From: Stieleria neptunia
GTDB taxonomy: Bacteria; Planctomycetota; Planctomycetia; Pirellulales; Pirellulaceae
Direction: 5' to 3'
NCBI RefSeq assembly: GCF_007754155.1
Contig: NZ_CP037423.1
Span: 6,010,567-6,074,566 of the forward strand
Length of the DNA: 64,000 nt
A model generated the notes under the pieces. The model saw only the letters and a list, made by a program, of their open reading frames with translations. It ran no database searches and was not told the origin of the DNA. Numbering within the stretch: the first letter of the stretch is position 1; every line of letters begins with the position of its first letter. A program made the position numbers and the translations under genes. Shown piece after piece: positions 27,541 to 36,462 of this stretch.

Positions 27541-28255
27541 CTGGACCTGTGTTCTAGCGGCGCAAAGGTAGCGGTGTCTTGCTACCTGACGGAGACGGGA
27601 GACGGGGTTACAGGATTTACCGGGTTAAAACACGGGATTTTGCCCCCGCAGCCAACGTATAACGCAGCTGACTTGGTGATTCAGCAATACGCCGATCGAG
27701 TCGACAAGCTCTTTCTACCGTTCACGCTGCGTTTCCAAATCGATTCGCTCGTCAATTGGCGAAGTTCCTTTTAGTCACGCGACAGAAACAGGAAGGCCTC
27801 GTGTCGTTCTGTATTCAACTGTCGCAAACCCCACTGACCTGGCCATCAACTCGAACCTCTCCGCTTCTCAAAACTTCATTACCCAGCACTGCTCTGTTTC
27901 TCTTCCGCAGAACAAGCCGGCGGCCACCCCCTCAACCGTGAATTGCTTGGAAATTCAGCGATTTGCCGCGTCAAACCCTTTTCACGTTCTGACCGTCTGA
28001 GCGAGTCAGACGTTGGTTAACCCAGACCGATAGAAAAACGAAGAATTGCAGAATTCTCGCCCCGAGACCCAGAACCAGGCCCAATCCCATAACCAAGGTT
28101 ATGGCGGGACCAAAGAAACGAAGAACGCAACCAGACGTTGGCGAACCGGCAGACACCGCGAAACACAGGGCAAAAACGAAAAGAGGCCGACATGGAAACC
28201 ATGTCGACCTCTTGTTCACTTCAGGGTCGGAAACGACTTTGATCGTTCCGAGAAG
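27541..28255. other. Intergenic region upstream of the initiator tRNA terminator
   Basis: No supported gene in 715 bases. The right part holds the terminator of the initiator tRNA (28171-28213). Short open frames on both strands have no family signal. Confidence 0.5.
28171..28213 (-). terminator. Rho-independent terminator of tRNA-fMet
   Basis: On the minus strand a 15-base stem, AAGAGGTCGACATGG paired with CCATGTCGGCCTCTT, has a 3-base loop and is followed by TTCGTTTTTG. It lies 43 bases after the tRNA and has one G-U type mispair. Confidence 0.8.
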
Positions 28256-28329
<74 letters not shown>

Positions 28330-28685
28330 CCGAAGTTATCGTCGATCCCTTCGCTCGCGCCTAGCCGTTTCGATTCGAAAGTGAAAATTTCTTGAAGATG
28401 AAATCGTTACCGCCGGAACTCACGCGCGCGACGAACGTTTATAGCGCGAATCGACACGACGTGAGAGGGCGTCGGTGATGATGAATCGTCCACGCGGCGC
28501 TCGCCGGCGCGTCGCACATCAGGGGCGGCAATGATTCACGGTTGGTGTGAATGTCGAACGGACGTGGATGGGTTGCGTTTCGACCTCCCCTCGCTTCGCT
28601 CGACCCTCCTGCCAGGAGGGTGACTTCCAATATTGCACGACGTCCTGCCAGGAGGGTGACTTCCTAGGCAGACGCGCGAAAGCGT
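28330..28685. repeat. Intergenic gap with a 22-base direct duplication
   Basis: No gene. The sequence TCCTGCCAGGAGGGTGACTT (continuing CC) occurs at 28607-28628 and again at 28643-28664. Each copy contains the small palindrome CCTGCCAGG. The rest is presumably the promoter of the initiator tRNA. Confidence 0.6.
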
Positions 28686-28988
28686 TTACTGAAAGACTTC
28701 GACGGGCAGCGTGAAAACTTTGCCGTCGCCGATCCGTCCGCTCCGCGCCGCCGTGACGACTTTTTCTAACGTCTCCTCGTAACGTGAATCATCGACCCAC
28801 ATCGTGATTTCGACTTTCGGCAGAAACGCTTCGGAGAATTCGGTCTCTTGATACTCGTCCAGATAACTTTTCTGGCGACCGTACCCTTTGACTTCGCTGA
28901 CCGTGAGCGCTTCCAACGGGGCACGCTTGAGTGTTTCTAGAACGCGCTCGGCCAGATGGGGACGAACGACGGCGATGATCTGTCTCAC
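28686..28988 (-). CDS. P-II-like signalling protein with altered T-loop
   Basis: A 100-residue protein of the GlnB/GlnK fold ([54 protein letters not shown]). P-II proteins are trimeric sensors of ATP/ADP and 2-oxoglutarate that adjust nitrogen metabolism by binding enzymes or transporters. The uridylylated Tyr51 of GlnB aligns with a Phe (ETEF for GAEY). The chain ends after LPVEVFQ, so the C-terminal loop with its two arginines is missing. I chose GTG at 28988, which overlaps the tgt stop as GTGA, giving a Met-Arg-Gln start; the ATG at 29000 is an alternative. It is co-transcribed with tgt, which is unusual for a nitrogen regulator. Confidence 0.85.
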   Translation of the reverse strand: MRQIIAVVRPHLAERVLETLKRAPLEALTVSEVKGYGRQKSYLDEYQETEFSEAFLPKVEITMWVDDSRYEETLEKVVTAARSGRIGDGKVFTLPVEVFQ

Positions 28989-30097
28989 GTGATTCCCCAC
29001 TGATTTTTTTTCGTCGCGATGTACTCCACGAGTGTACCCGCTCGGATCGCTTCCCGCGCACCCCGCATCACTTTCTGGTAATACGTCAAATTGTGCAACG
29101 ACAACAGCGTCGGCCCTAACATTTCACCGGCGATGAAAAGATGCCGCAAGTAGCCGCGGCTGTGCCGCGTGCAAGCCAGACAGTCGCAGGATGCATCCAA
29201 CGGCGACGTGTCGGTTTTGTGTTTCGCGTTACGAATTTTGATCGGTCCGGAGTCGGTAAAGGCGAACCCGTTGCGGCCGTTGCGTGTCGGCATCACGCAA
29301 TCGAACAGATCGATCCCCCGAACGATGCTTTCCAACAGGTCGATCGGTCGGCCCACGCCCATCAAGTAGCGGGGTTTGTCGGCCGGCAACTCGGGCGTCG
29401 TCGCCGCGGTGATGCGATACATCTCGTCGGGGGTCTCGCCGACGCTCAATCCCCCCACCGCGTAGCCTTCGAAATTCATCGACGCCAAGTCCCGCGCGCA
29501 CTGCACACGCAGATCGACATCCAGACCGCCCTGAACGATCGCAAATTTCGCCTGGTCGTCGCGGCTGGCGTATTCTAAACAACGCTTGGCCCAACGAATC
29601 GAACGCTCCATCGCCTGCTGGACATCGTCCCGCTCGGCCGGCAATGCGACGACGTGGTCCAGCACCATGGCGACGTCACTGCCGAGCGATTCTTGGATTT
29701 CGATCGAATGTTCGGGCGTCAGATCGATCAGCGCCCCGTCGATGTGGCTGCGAAAGACGACGCTATGCTCGGAGATCTTGTTGATGCCTTTCAAGCTGAA
29801 GACTTGGAACCCACCGCTATCGGTCAGGATCGGCCCTTCCCACCCCGACATGGCGTGCAACCCACCGAGGGCGCGAACGGTTTCGTGACCGGGACGCAGA
29901 CCGAGGTGATAGGTATTGCCCAGAATCATGTGCGCCCCGGTGGACGCGACGTGATCGATCGTCAGCCCCTTGACCGTCCCCTGTGTTCCGACCGGCATGA
30001 ACCCCGGCGTTTCAACCGGTCCGTGGGGCGTGGTGAACGTCCCACGTCGTGCACCGGTGGCCGTGTCGGTGTGGTGGAGCTGGAAGCGGAAGGTCAT
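28985..30097 (-). CDS. tgt: Queuine tRNA-ribosyltransferase
   Basis: A 370-residue tRNA-guanine transglycosylase that exchanges guanine 34 for preQ1 in tRNAs with GUN anticodons during queuosine synthesis. Core motifs are present: [12 protein letters not shown], the substrate-binding [10 protein letters not shown] with its catalytic Asp, [32 protein letters not shown] with the nucleophile Asp, and the zinc site [17 protein letters not shown]. The ATG at 30097 was chosen over the TTG two codons earlier. The stop overlaps the P-II-like gene by 4 bases. No other queuosine gene is in the window. Confidence 0.95.
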   Translation of the reverse strand: MTFRFQLHHTDTATGARRGTFTTPHGPVETPGFMPVGTQGTVKGLTIDHVASTGAHMILGNTYHLGLRPGHETVRALGGLHAMSGWEGPILTDSGGFQVFSLKGINKISEHSVVFRSHIDGALIDLTPEHSIEIQESLGSDVAMVLDHVVALPAERDDVQQAMERSIRWAKRCLEYASRDDQAKFAIVQGGLDVDLRVQCARDLASMNFEGYAVGGLSVGETPDEMYRITAATTPELPADKPRYLMGVGRPIDLLESIVRGIDLFDCVMPTRNGRNGFAFTDSGPIKIRNAKHKTDTSPLDASCDCLACTRHSRGYLRHLFIAGEMLGPTLLSLHNLTYYQKVMRGAREAIRAGTLVEYIATKKNQWGIT

Positions 30098-30268
30098 GCG
30101 CAAGCGGACTCGGTCAAGAATTCCAGACCCGAGATTTCAAATTTGAAAGGTCGGATCGAAAAGAGAAACGTCAGCCTGACGCGCTAGCGAGGGGCCCGCG
30201 CGCCCTTGCTGACGCATGGGGGCTTAAGTAAACCGGCCGGCTCGTGAGGCGGAGCCTCCGGGCGGTGC

Positions 30269-30296
30269 GTTCCCAGGCGGGAGCCTGGGAACGAGG
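30269..30296. repeat. Palindrome family B, copy 1
   Basis: CGTTCCCAGGC and GCCTGGGAACG around a short loop. A second copy is at 30376-30402; the two bracket a family A palindrome. A third copy is at 51393-51419. Confidence 0.85.
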
Positions 30297-30309
30297 CGGA
30301 TCTCTTGGA

Positions 30310-30366
30310 GTGGGATAGGCTTCCAGCCTGTCATTTCCGCATCGACAGGCTGGAAGCCTATCCCAC
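30310..30366. repeat. Dispersed palindrome family A, perfect arms
   Basis: GTGGGATAGGCTTCCAGCCT and its exact complement AGGCTGGAAGCCTATCCCAC lie around a short loop. The copy is nested between two family B palindromes in the 311-base gap between tgt and the alpha-CTD gene. Confidence 0.9.
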
Positions 30367-30375
30367 TTTTCCGTG

Positions 30376-30402
30376 CGTTCCCAGGCAGGAGCCTGGGAAC
30401 GA
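30376..30402. repeat. Palindrome family B, copy 2
   Basis: CGTTCCCAGGC and GCCTGGGAACG arms in the same orientation as copy 1, 80 bases away on the other side of the family A hairpin. Confidence 0.85.
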
Positions 30403-30414
30403 GGTGGAGGCGAA

Positions 30415-31746
30415 TCAATCGCCGCGCAGTTTCAGTCCCAGGTCGGTCAGTTTCTCGCGGACTTCGGTCAGGCTGGTGACGCCGAAGTTCTTGCACTCGA
30501 GCAGCTCATCACCGGTTTTACGCAGCAGTTCGCCGATCGAGTTGAGTTGCAAACGAGCCATGCACTTGCGGGCTCGAACCGACAGATTCAGATCGGAGAT
30601 CGGTCGCTCCAGCATGGCTTGCTCGTCGGGCGACAAGTGGCTGGTATCGACCGGCGGCTCGGGAGCCTTTTTCTCGTGAGCAAATTGTCCGAGTTTAAGT
30701 CCCTTGCTGACCAACATCTCGCGGATTTCGATCAGGCTGGTTTCGCCGAAATTTTTACTGGACAGCAATTCGGACTCGCTGGTGCGGGTCAAGTCGCCGA
30801 TCGTTTCGATGCCCATCTTGGACAGGCAGTTGCGGCTTCGCACGCTCAGTTCGAAATTGGCGACCGGCATGTTTAGCGTTTGGGCCAAGCGGTCGTTGCG
30901 ACGCTGCATTTCTTCGTCGTACAGCATATTGCCGTTGGCCGACGCGTCTTTCATGTACAACCGGGTGCGTTCGTCATCGGGGTGTGCGTCCAAGATTCGC
31001 TTGTAGCACATCTGGGCCTTGTCGAACTCGTTGCGATCTTCGTAGATCAGTCCGAGGTTGATCAGGGCACCGACACCGGTCGGGAACGCCTTGGCCGCCC
31101 GCTCGTACAAGCGAAGTGCTTCTTCGTCATTGCCCATGCGGTCATTTTCCCAGGCCAGCCCAAATAGGGCTCCGGCGTGGTTTTCGTCGGTTTGGACGGC
31201 CCGCTGGTACAACGTGATCGCTTCATCGCGACGTCCACCGACACCGGCAACGGTGGCGGCACGTTGGTACATGTATTCGGCGGTTTGTTCGGCGGGGCCG
31301 AAGATATCGTCGAGCAACAACATCGCTTTTTCGATGCGACCGCTGTAACGATGCGATTCGGCGATGAAGATTTTGCACTGGTCTTCGTTGTAGCCGGCCC
31401 GCTGAGCTTGTTCGTAGGTCTCGATCGCGGTGTCGAAATCCTTCAATTCGAACAGTGACCGGGCGCAGTAGAACAGCGCGGTCGCACTGCCGTCGGCGGC
31501 GCGCAGGGTCTGGAGAGATTCGGCGAAATGGCCCAGCAAGAACTGGCAGACCCCCATCTTTGTCTTGCCAGCCGGCGTCAGCGCCGGATCATCTTCCATT
31601 TCATTGACCGCGTCTCGAAGCTCGGCGAAATGGCCGTAGTTTTCCGCGATCATCTGCCGAATCTCGGCGACATCATTCGGTCCGAACGAATTGTTCGACA
31701 GAATGAGTTCTTTCAAGTCGACGACGTCCAGTTCGACTTCATTCAT
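30415..31746 (-). CDS. TPR protein with two RNA polymerase alpha-CTD domains
   Basis: A 443-residue soluble protein. Residues about 50-270 are TPR helical pairs (ATALFYCARSLFELKDFDTA, DEALRLYERAAKAFPTGVGA, LINLGLIYEDRNEFDKAQM). Two copies of the RpoA C-terminal domain follow: about 285-350 (ELSVRSRNCLSKMGIETIGD then LLSSKNFGETSLIEIREML) and about 380-443 (NLSVRARKCMARLQLNSIGE then LLECKNFGVTSLTEVREKL). The true alpha-CTD binds UP elements and activators. Here it is detached from the polymerase and joined to a protein-binding domain, as in other planctomycetes. It may bind DNA or transcription factors. A long A/T-rich leader (31747-32100) precedes the start. Confidence 0.9.
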   Translation of the reverse strand: MNEVELDVVDLKELILSNNSFGPNDVAEIRQMIAENYGHFAELRDAVNEMEDDPALTPAGKTKMGVCQFLLGHFAESLQTLRAADGSATALFYCARSLFELKDFDTAIETYEQAQRAGYNEDQCKIFIAESHRYSGRIEKAMLLLDDIFGPAEQTAEYMYQRAATVAGVGGRRDEAITLYQRAVQTDENHAGALFGLAWENDRMGNDEEALRLYERAAKAFPTGVGALINLGLIYEDRNEFDKAQMCYKRILDAHPDDERTRLYMKDASANGNMLYDEEMQRRNDRLAQTLNMPVANFELSVRSRNCLSKMGIETIGDLTRTSESELLSSKNFGETSLIEIREMLVSKGLKLGQFAHEKKAPEPPVDTSHLSPDEQAMLERPISDLNLSVRARKCMARLQLNSIGELLRKTGDELLECKNFGVTSLTEVREKLTDLGLKLRGD

Positions 31747-32465
31747 CGAGTTCAGTTCTCCTGCTCGCGGCAGCGAGCGATTGTTGTGTTGGTCCGCCGG
31801 TCCAGAAACGTTTCATGTCGCAACAGCCTCGCGTGCGAGCGGTCTGGCCGACTTTTGGGCCTGGGCGGCGACGGGAGCTCGCCCAGGATTAAAATTTTTA
31901 GCGAAAAAAATATTTTTTGTCGAGTCGTGGCACGCCGATCGCTCGTGAAAAAGCTCGCTAGAACGACGCTTTTTAACCATTGCCCGGAAAAATAACGAAA
32001 AAAATTGGTGGAATTCGCTTGGATTTCTTTTGGAATTCGCAGTTTCGAGAAGAATTTCCGGGGGGGACTGGTCCGGCTTGAATTCGGTGAAACGGGGCCG
32101 TGTGACTCGGGACGTCGATTGTGTCAGTGACGGATTTGATCGAAGCGGAAAACGCTAAGGCTTTTGCAGCACCGGCCCTCTCTGGCGTTTGCTTGCTGCG
32201 CAAACGCCGTCTCTCCCAGGGGCAGAGAGACTAAATCGGTTGCCAAAAGCTACAGCAATAGAATCGGCCTCCCAACAAGATCCACTCCGTGGGAATTTCG
32301 TTACAGGTTGGCGATCGCGCGGCCGAAGAAGTTAGTTGTGCCGAGGGTTCTGGGGAGAATTTTTCCAGCGGCCCGATGGGCCCTGGTCGACCAGGCTTTG
32401 GTTTTGTAATTTGCACGCTTGCGACGGAGATGCCACCGCGATGGCGACTTCGTCGATCCAAACAC
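31747..32465. other. A/T-rich leader region and small hairpin
   Basis: No gene in 719 bases. The left part (about 31880-32040) has A- and T-runs unlike the surrounding GC-rich DNA and probably contains the promoter of the TPR/alpha-CTD gene. A stem GGCGTTTGC/GCAAACGCC is at 32184-32208. The right part precedes tRNA-Thr. Confidence 0.5.
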
Positions 32466-32538
32466 GCCGACGTAGCTCAGCTGGTAGAGCAATTCATTCG
32501 TAATGAATAGGTCAGGGGTTCGAATCTCCTCGTCGGCT
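32466..32538 (+). tRNA. tRNA-Thr (CGT anticodon)
   Basis: A complete cloverleaf. Acceptor GCCGACG/CGTCGGC, D arm GCTCAGCTGGTAGAGC, anticodon stem ATTCA/TGAAT with loop TTCGTAA, T arm GGGGTTCGAATCTCC. Discriminator T; CCA is not encoded. A repeat starting TTAGTGCTTTGTCA lies 6 bases after it. Confidence 0.95.
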
Positions 32539-32544
32539 CTTCTT

Positions 32545-32698
32545 TAGTGCTTTGTCAGCTTTCAATTTTCGAGCCTGCGTTTGTCGAGCGGAAAAGGGGT
32601 CAGGTACCAAAAACCAAATGGCCCGCAGGGTGCTTCGCATTTTTGGTACCTGACCCCTTTTCCGCGGTACCCTAAGAATAAAAGTTGACGAAGCACTA
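32545..32698. repeat. 154-bp palindromic element between tRNA-Thr and argJ
   Basis: Ends are TAGTGCTTTGTCA on the left and the inverted TGACGAAGCACTA on the right. Inside is a perfect 23-bp inverted repeat containing GGGGTCAGGTACC (32591-32613 against 32641-32663). The right end supplies the TAG stop of argJ. The layout resembles a MITE or REP-type element. Confidence 0.8.
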
Positions 32699-33886
32699 GG
32701 TCGTGTACTCGCTGTTGAAGCGGACGTATTCGACGGTCAGATCGCTGGCCCAGTGGATGGCGGTTCCCGGGCCATTTCCGACGAACAGGTCCAAGTCGAC
32801 TTCTTTGGTGGCCTTGATCGCTTTGCTGACTGCGGCGGCATCAAAGTCGGTTGGGACGCCGTTGTGGTAGATTTCCGTCCCGGCAAGCTTGAGTGACGTT
32901 TGCTGGGGATTGATTTTGGCGTCGGCATAGCCGGCGGCGGAGACGATACGTCCCCAATTCGGATCGCCTCCCGAGATCGCGGTTTTCACCAGCGGGCTGG
33001 CACCGATGGTTCGCGCGATCGTGGCGGCGCTGGCATCGTCATCGGCACCGACGACGCGGATCTTCATGACGTGCGTTGCGCCTTCCCCGTCGGCGACCAA
33101 TTCCCGCGCCAGGCGACAGGAAAGATCGGTCAGCGCGCGGATGAATGCTTTTTCGTTCGAGTCGTCGATGCGGATGCCGCTGGCGCCGCTGGAAAGCAAC
33201 AGCAGCGTGTCGTTGGTGCTGGTGTGGCCATCGACGCTGACGCAGTTGAAACTTTTCGACGCGACTTCGCGCAGGATCCGTTGAGATTGCTGGGGGTCCA
33301 GTTGGGCGTCGGTCATCACGACGGCAAGCATGGTGGCCAGATTGGGCGAGATCATGCCGGCTCCCTTGGCCATCGCGGCAATCCGAATCGTCTGGTCGCC
33401 GAGTTTGACTTCGCGGCACTCGGCTTTGCGTTCCTTGTCGGTTGTCAAAATGGCGTCCGCCGCGGCGGTGAAGTCGTCGATATCGCGTCCGAGTTTTGCG
33501 ACGGAGTTTTTGATGCCGGCGTTGACGCGGTCCATCGGCATCTTCTTTCCGATGATCCCGGTGCTCATCACCAGCACCTCCGCTTCGGACGCAGAAATGG
33601 CGTCGGCGACACTCCGGCACATCTCCGCCGCATCCAATTCACCTTGCCGGCCGGTGCAGGCGTTTGCGTTGCCGCTGTTGGTGACGACGGCGCGGATCCG
33701 TTTGGAGGGCGTCAAACTGCGGCAGATTTCGACGGGCGCGGCGACCACTTGATTTTGTGTGTAAACGCCGGAAGCGACCAAACGGTTGTCTCCAACGATC
33801 AGCGACAGGTCTGGTTTTCCGCTGGGTTTGATGCCACAGGCGACGCCGGCAAACTGGAATCCGGCGGGAAGTTCAGATGAAGTCAT
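32696..33886 (-). CDS. argJ: Bifunctional ornithine acetyltransferase/N-acetylglutamate synthase
   Basis: A 396-residue arginine-biosynthesis enzyme. It moves the acetyl group from N-acetylornithine to glutamate and, in the bifunctional form, also uses acetyl-CoA. Typical segments are seen: FQFAGVACGIKPSGKPDLSL, TNSGNANACTGRQG, MSTGIIGKKMPM, AMAKGAGMISPNLATMLAVV with the Ala-Thr self-cleavage site whose Thr becomes the nucleophile, SVDGHTSTNDT and GDPNWGRI. The ATG at 33886 was chosen over an upstream TTG. The stop codon lies within a repeat end. Its neighbour across the divergent promoter is an ABC exporter. Confidence 0.95.
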   Translation of the reverse strand: MTSSELPAGFQFAGVACGIKPSGKPDLSLIVGDNRLVASGVYTQNQVVAAPVEICRSLTPSKRIRAVVTNSGNANACTGRQGELDAAEMCRSVADAISASEAEVLVMSTGIIGKKMPMDRVNAGIKNSVAKLGRDIDDFTAAADAILTTDKERKAECREVKLGDQTIRIAAMAKGAGMISPNLATMLAVVMTDAQLDPQQSQRILREVASKSFNCVSVDGHTSTNDTLLLLSSGASGIRIDDSNEKAFIRALTDLSCRLARELVADGEGATHVMKIRVVGADDDASAATIARTIGASPLVKTAISGGDPNWGRIVSAAGYADAKINPQQTSLKLAGTEIYHNGVPTDFDAAAVSKAIKATKEVDLDLFVGNGPGTAIHWASDLTVEYVRFNSEYTT

Positions 33887-34004
33887 GGACAAGTTTGCCG
33901 AATGGAGGGGCGGGAGGAATGAAAAGAAAGCCTGCAGTGCGGTAGCGGAAGCTGCTCGCTCGATCGAGAATGACAGTCTCAGACCAAGAGTTAGATTCTA
34001 AGGT

Positions 34005-35162
34005 TTGACCGACTCTCACAATAGACCGACAGAATTTCCACCATTAGGTTCCGAGCTGTTCTTGAAACACGAGCCTCCCTTGACCGAATTGATCGACCTG
34101 CCGGGCCAAATACTGACTCCGCCTGCGAATCCACATCGCTCGGCCGCTGCTAGCCAGACCGGCAACCGTCCGCCGGTCGTGGTGTGTGACAGATTGTCCA
34201 AGCACTACGGCGGGTTTCGGGCCTTGGTCGATTGCAATCTGGAAGTGCACCAGGGCGACATTTTTGGGCTGCTGGGCCCCAACGGCGCGGGCAAAACGAC
34301 TCTGATCCGATCCCTACTGGGCTATTTGAACCGCAGCGGCGGGAGCGCGAGTGTCTGCGGATCGGACCCCCAAATCGATCCGGTCGCTGTGCGACAAAAG
34401 GTCTCCTATCTGCCCGGCGATGCCCGATTGCCCCGGCACATGCGGGGAGACGGCGTGCTGAAGTTTTTCGCGGACATTCACCCCCGCGGCGATCTGTCGC
34501 GCAGCCGGGCGATCGCGGAGGCGTTGGAGCTGGACACGCGACGTCACGTTTCAATGATGTCGACCGGCATGCGTCAAAAATTGGCGCTCGCCGTCGTCCT
34601 GGCTCCGGCGACGCCACTGTTGATCCTTGATGAACCGACCGCCAACTTGGACCCGACGGTTCGTGGGACGGTCTTGGAGCTGGTTTCTCAGGCCCATCGT
34701 GAAGGCCGCACCGTGATTTTTTCGTCTCATGTGCTCAGTGAGATCGAAGACACCTGCAATCGCGTCGCGTTTCTACGTGGCGGCCACTTGGTGTTGGAGC
34801 TGCAGATGGCGGATCTGTTCCAGCGGCATCGCATCTGGGCCGATTTACCAGCAGGCACGGCCTTGGATCGCCCGGCCACGCTGGCCAGCCTGCCCGAACC
34901 GTTTCGCGATCACATCAGCATCACCGAAGTCGACTCGATCGCCAGTGACGGCGCGGTGTCGGTCCGCATCGACACCGCCGGCGACCTGGCCCCGATGCTG
35001 CCCTGGATCAGTTCGCTGGGGCTGCAACGGATGCGGATCGAGCCGCTGGGCCTGCGTTCGGTCTATGACTCGGTGCATCACGACACCCTGGAAGATCCCC
35101 GTGACCATGAAGTGCCGCCCGACGGCAACGTCGACGACAGTATCGGCGATGGGGTGGAATGA
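34005..35162 (+). CDS. ABC transporter ATP-binding protein
   Basis: A 385-residue ATPase subunit of an ABC-2 type exporter. Walker A is GPNGAGKTT, the signature region MSTGMRQKLALAVVL replaces LSGGQ with MSTGM, Walker B is LLILDEPTANLD, and the switch His is in SSHVLSE. About 60 low-complexity residues precede the domain and 130 follow it; this C-terminal part is of the type seen in gliding or Gld-like and multidrug exporters. The start is uncertain: TTG at 34005 is the first candidate and no early ATG exists, so a later GTG near residue 58 is possible. The stop overlaps the permease ATG as ATGA. Confidence 0.9.
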   Translation: MTDSHNRPTEFPPLGSELFLKHEPPLTELIDLPGQILTPPANPHRSAAASQTGNRPPVVVCDRLSKHYGGFRALVDCNLEVHQGDIFGLLGPNGAGKTTLIRSLLGYLNRSGGSASVCGSDPQIDPVAVRQKVSYLPGDARLPRHMRGDGVLKFFADIHPRGDLSRSRAIAEALELDTRRHVSMMSTGMRQKLALAVVLAPATPLLILDEPTANLDPTVRGTVLELVSQAHREGRTVIFSSHVLSEIEDTCNRVAFLRGGHLVLELQMADLFQRHRIWADLPAGTALDRPATLASLPEPFRDHISITEVDSIASDGAVSVRIDTAGDLAPMLPWISSLGLQRMRIEPLGLRSVYDSVHHDTLEDPRDHEVPPDGNVDDSIGDGVE

Positions 35163-36127
35163 TGATCAACCGAATTCTTTTACGCAGTTACATCAAACAG
35201 GCATCGTTGCTGTTCGTCTCACTGGGGCTGGCGTTGTTCGCGTTCGCCTGGGTTCGTGTCTGGGTCGTCAGCCTGTTGGACATGGGCCAGTTTCAAAACA
35301 TCCTTGAACAGTTGCGGGGTTTTGAAAAACTCTCGCCGATCAGTTTTGATTCGCTGTTCACCTACCAGGGTCGCGTCGGGCTGACGTTTGACGAACCGAT
35401 CATCATTCTGTGCACGGTGATCTGGTGCCTTTCGCGGGGCAGCGATGTTGTCAGTGGGGAACTCGGCCGCGGTACGATGGAAATGATCCTGGCGCAACCG
35501 ATCAGTCGCGCGCAATTGATCTGGTCCCACGCGGCCGTTGCGGTCGGCGGGCTGGTGTTGTTGTGCGGGCTGGTGTGGTTGGGGATGTTTGTCGGGGTGT
35601 CGGTGACGACGGTGGACGAAACCGTTCCGCCGCCGAGCGTCGATGTGCCGCTGTTCGGATGGACAATTCCGCTGCAGATCAGCGAACCGGTCGTCGAATC
35701 GTTTCCGTTATCCGAGCGTGTCGACTCGCGAGCGTTTGCGGCACCGACGTTCAGCCTATTCGCATTCGGTTTTTTCCTGCTGGGGCTGTCAAGCTTTTTC
35801 AGCAGCATCGACCGATACCGATGGCGGACGATCGGCATGGTGATGGCGATCTATGTCGTGCAGTTGGTGATGTTCGGCTTGGGCAAGGCGGCCGAGTCGC
35901 TGGACTGGTTGCAAGGCATGTCGTTTTTTAACTGTTACCGCCCCCAGAAATTGGCCGCCTTGGTCGCCGAAGACGGCCTGTGGGCGCCGTGGGATTGGAC
36001 CACGCCGATGCCCGATTCGATGCTTCCTCCACTGATGTACCCGATGATTTTGATCGTGCTCGGTGGCGTCAGCTATCTGCTCGCCGCGCGACAATTCATC
36101 AAACGCGACTTGCCGGCGCCGCTGTAG
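35159..36127 (+). CDS. ABC-2 type transporter permease
   Basis: A 322-residue membrane protein with about six membrane helices (LFVSLGLALFAFAWVRVWVV, AVAVGGLVLLCGLVWLGMFV, FSLFAFGFFLLGLSSFF, IGMVMAIYVVQLVMFGLG, YPMILIVLGGVSYLLAA). The phrase SGELGRGTMEMILAQPISRA is characteristic of ABC-2 permeases of the GldF/ABC2_membrane type. It begins inside the last codon of the ATPase gene (ATGA overlap), so the two are translationally coupled and form one exporter. Substrate unknown. Confidence 0.9.
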   Translation: MMINRILLRSYIKQASLLFVSLGLALFAFAWVRVWVVSLLDMGQFQNILEQLRGFEKLSPISFDSLFTYQGRVGLTFDEPIIILCTVIWCLSRGSDVVSGELGRGTMEMILAQPISRAQLIWSHAAVAVGGLVLLCGLVWLGMFVGVSVTTVDETVPPPSVDVPLFGWTIPLQISEPVVESFPLSERVDSRAFAAPTFSLFAFGFFLLGLSSFFSSIDRYRWRTIGMVMAIYVVQLVMFGLGKAAESLDWLQGMSFFNCYRPQKLAALVAEDGLWAPWDWTTPMPDSMLPPLMYPMILIVLGGVSYLLAARQFIKRDLPAPL

Positions 36128-36462
36128 GGATCCGTAGCTGTTAGCATCGAGCGGTTAGTAAGTCGTAATGTGGCATCGCTGCTGTCTGTAGACACCGTCT
36201 CGGACAGATGGGGGCAAGACGATGGGGGCAAAACGATGGCAGAATGATGGGGTGGCAGAATGATGGGGTGGCAGAATGATGGGATGATGGGATGATGGGA
36301 TGGAAGGATGATTCTGGTTTCGGGGTCAGAGCGGTCGGAATATCATTCTGCCCCGTATGATTCTGGCACTTCAAATCATTCTGTCACTCCGACATCGTTT
36401 TGCGTCGGTCGCGTCGCTTTTCGCTGGAACCCGCGACGTTTCATCCGAGTTACACTGATGCG
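36128..36462. repeat. Short tandem and inverted repeat tract
   Basis: Left half is purine-rich with CAGAATGATGGGG repeated and GATGGGAT three times (about 36220-36310). Right half has the inverted CATTCTGCCCC and ATCATTCTGTCA motifs, and both ends carry CGATG..GCAAAACGAT-like sequences. Together they form a large imperfect palindrome. No gene in this part; the DUF58 start follows at 36463. Confidence 0.65.

Noticed and set aside
27971..28219. 82-codon minus-strand frame with hydrophobic middle
   Set aside because: It runs through the tRNA terminator hairpin and lacks a ribosome-binding site; the hydrophobicity is likely chance.
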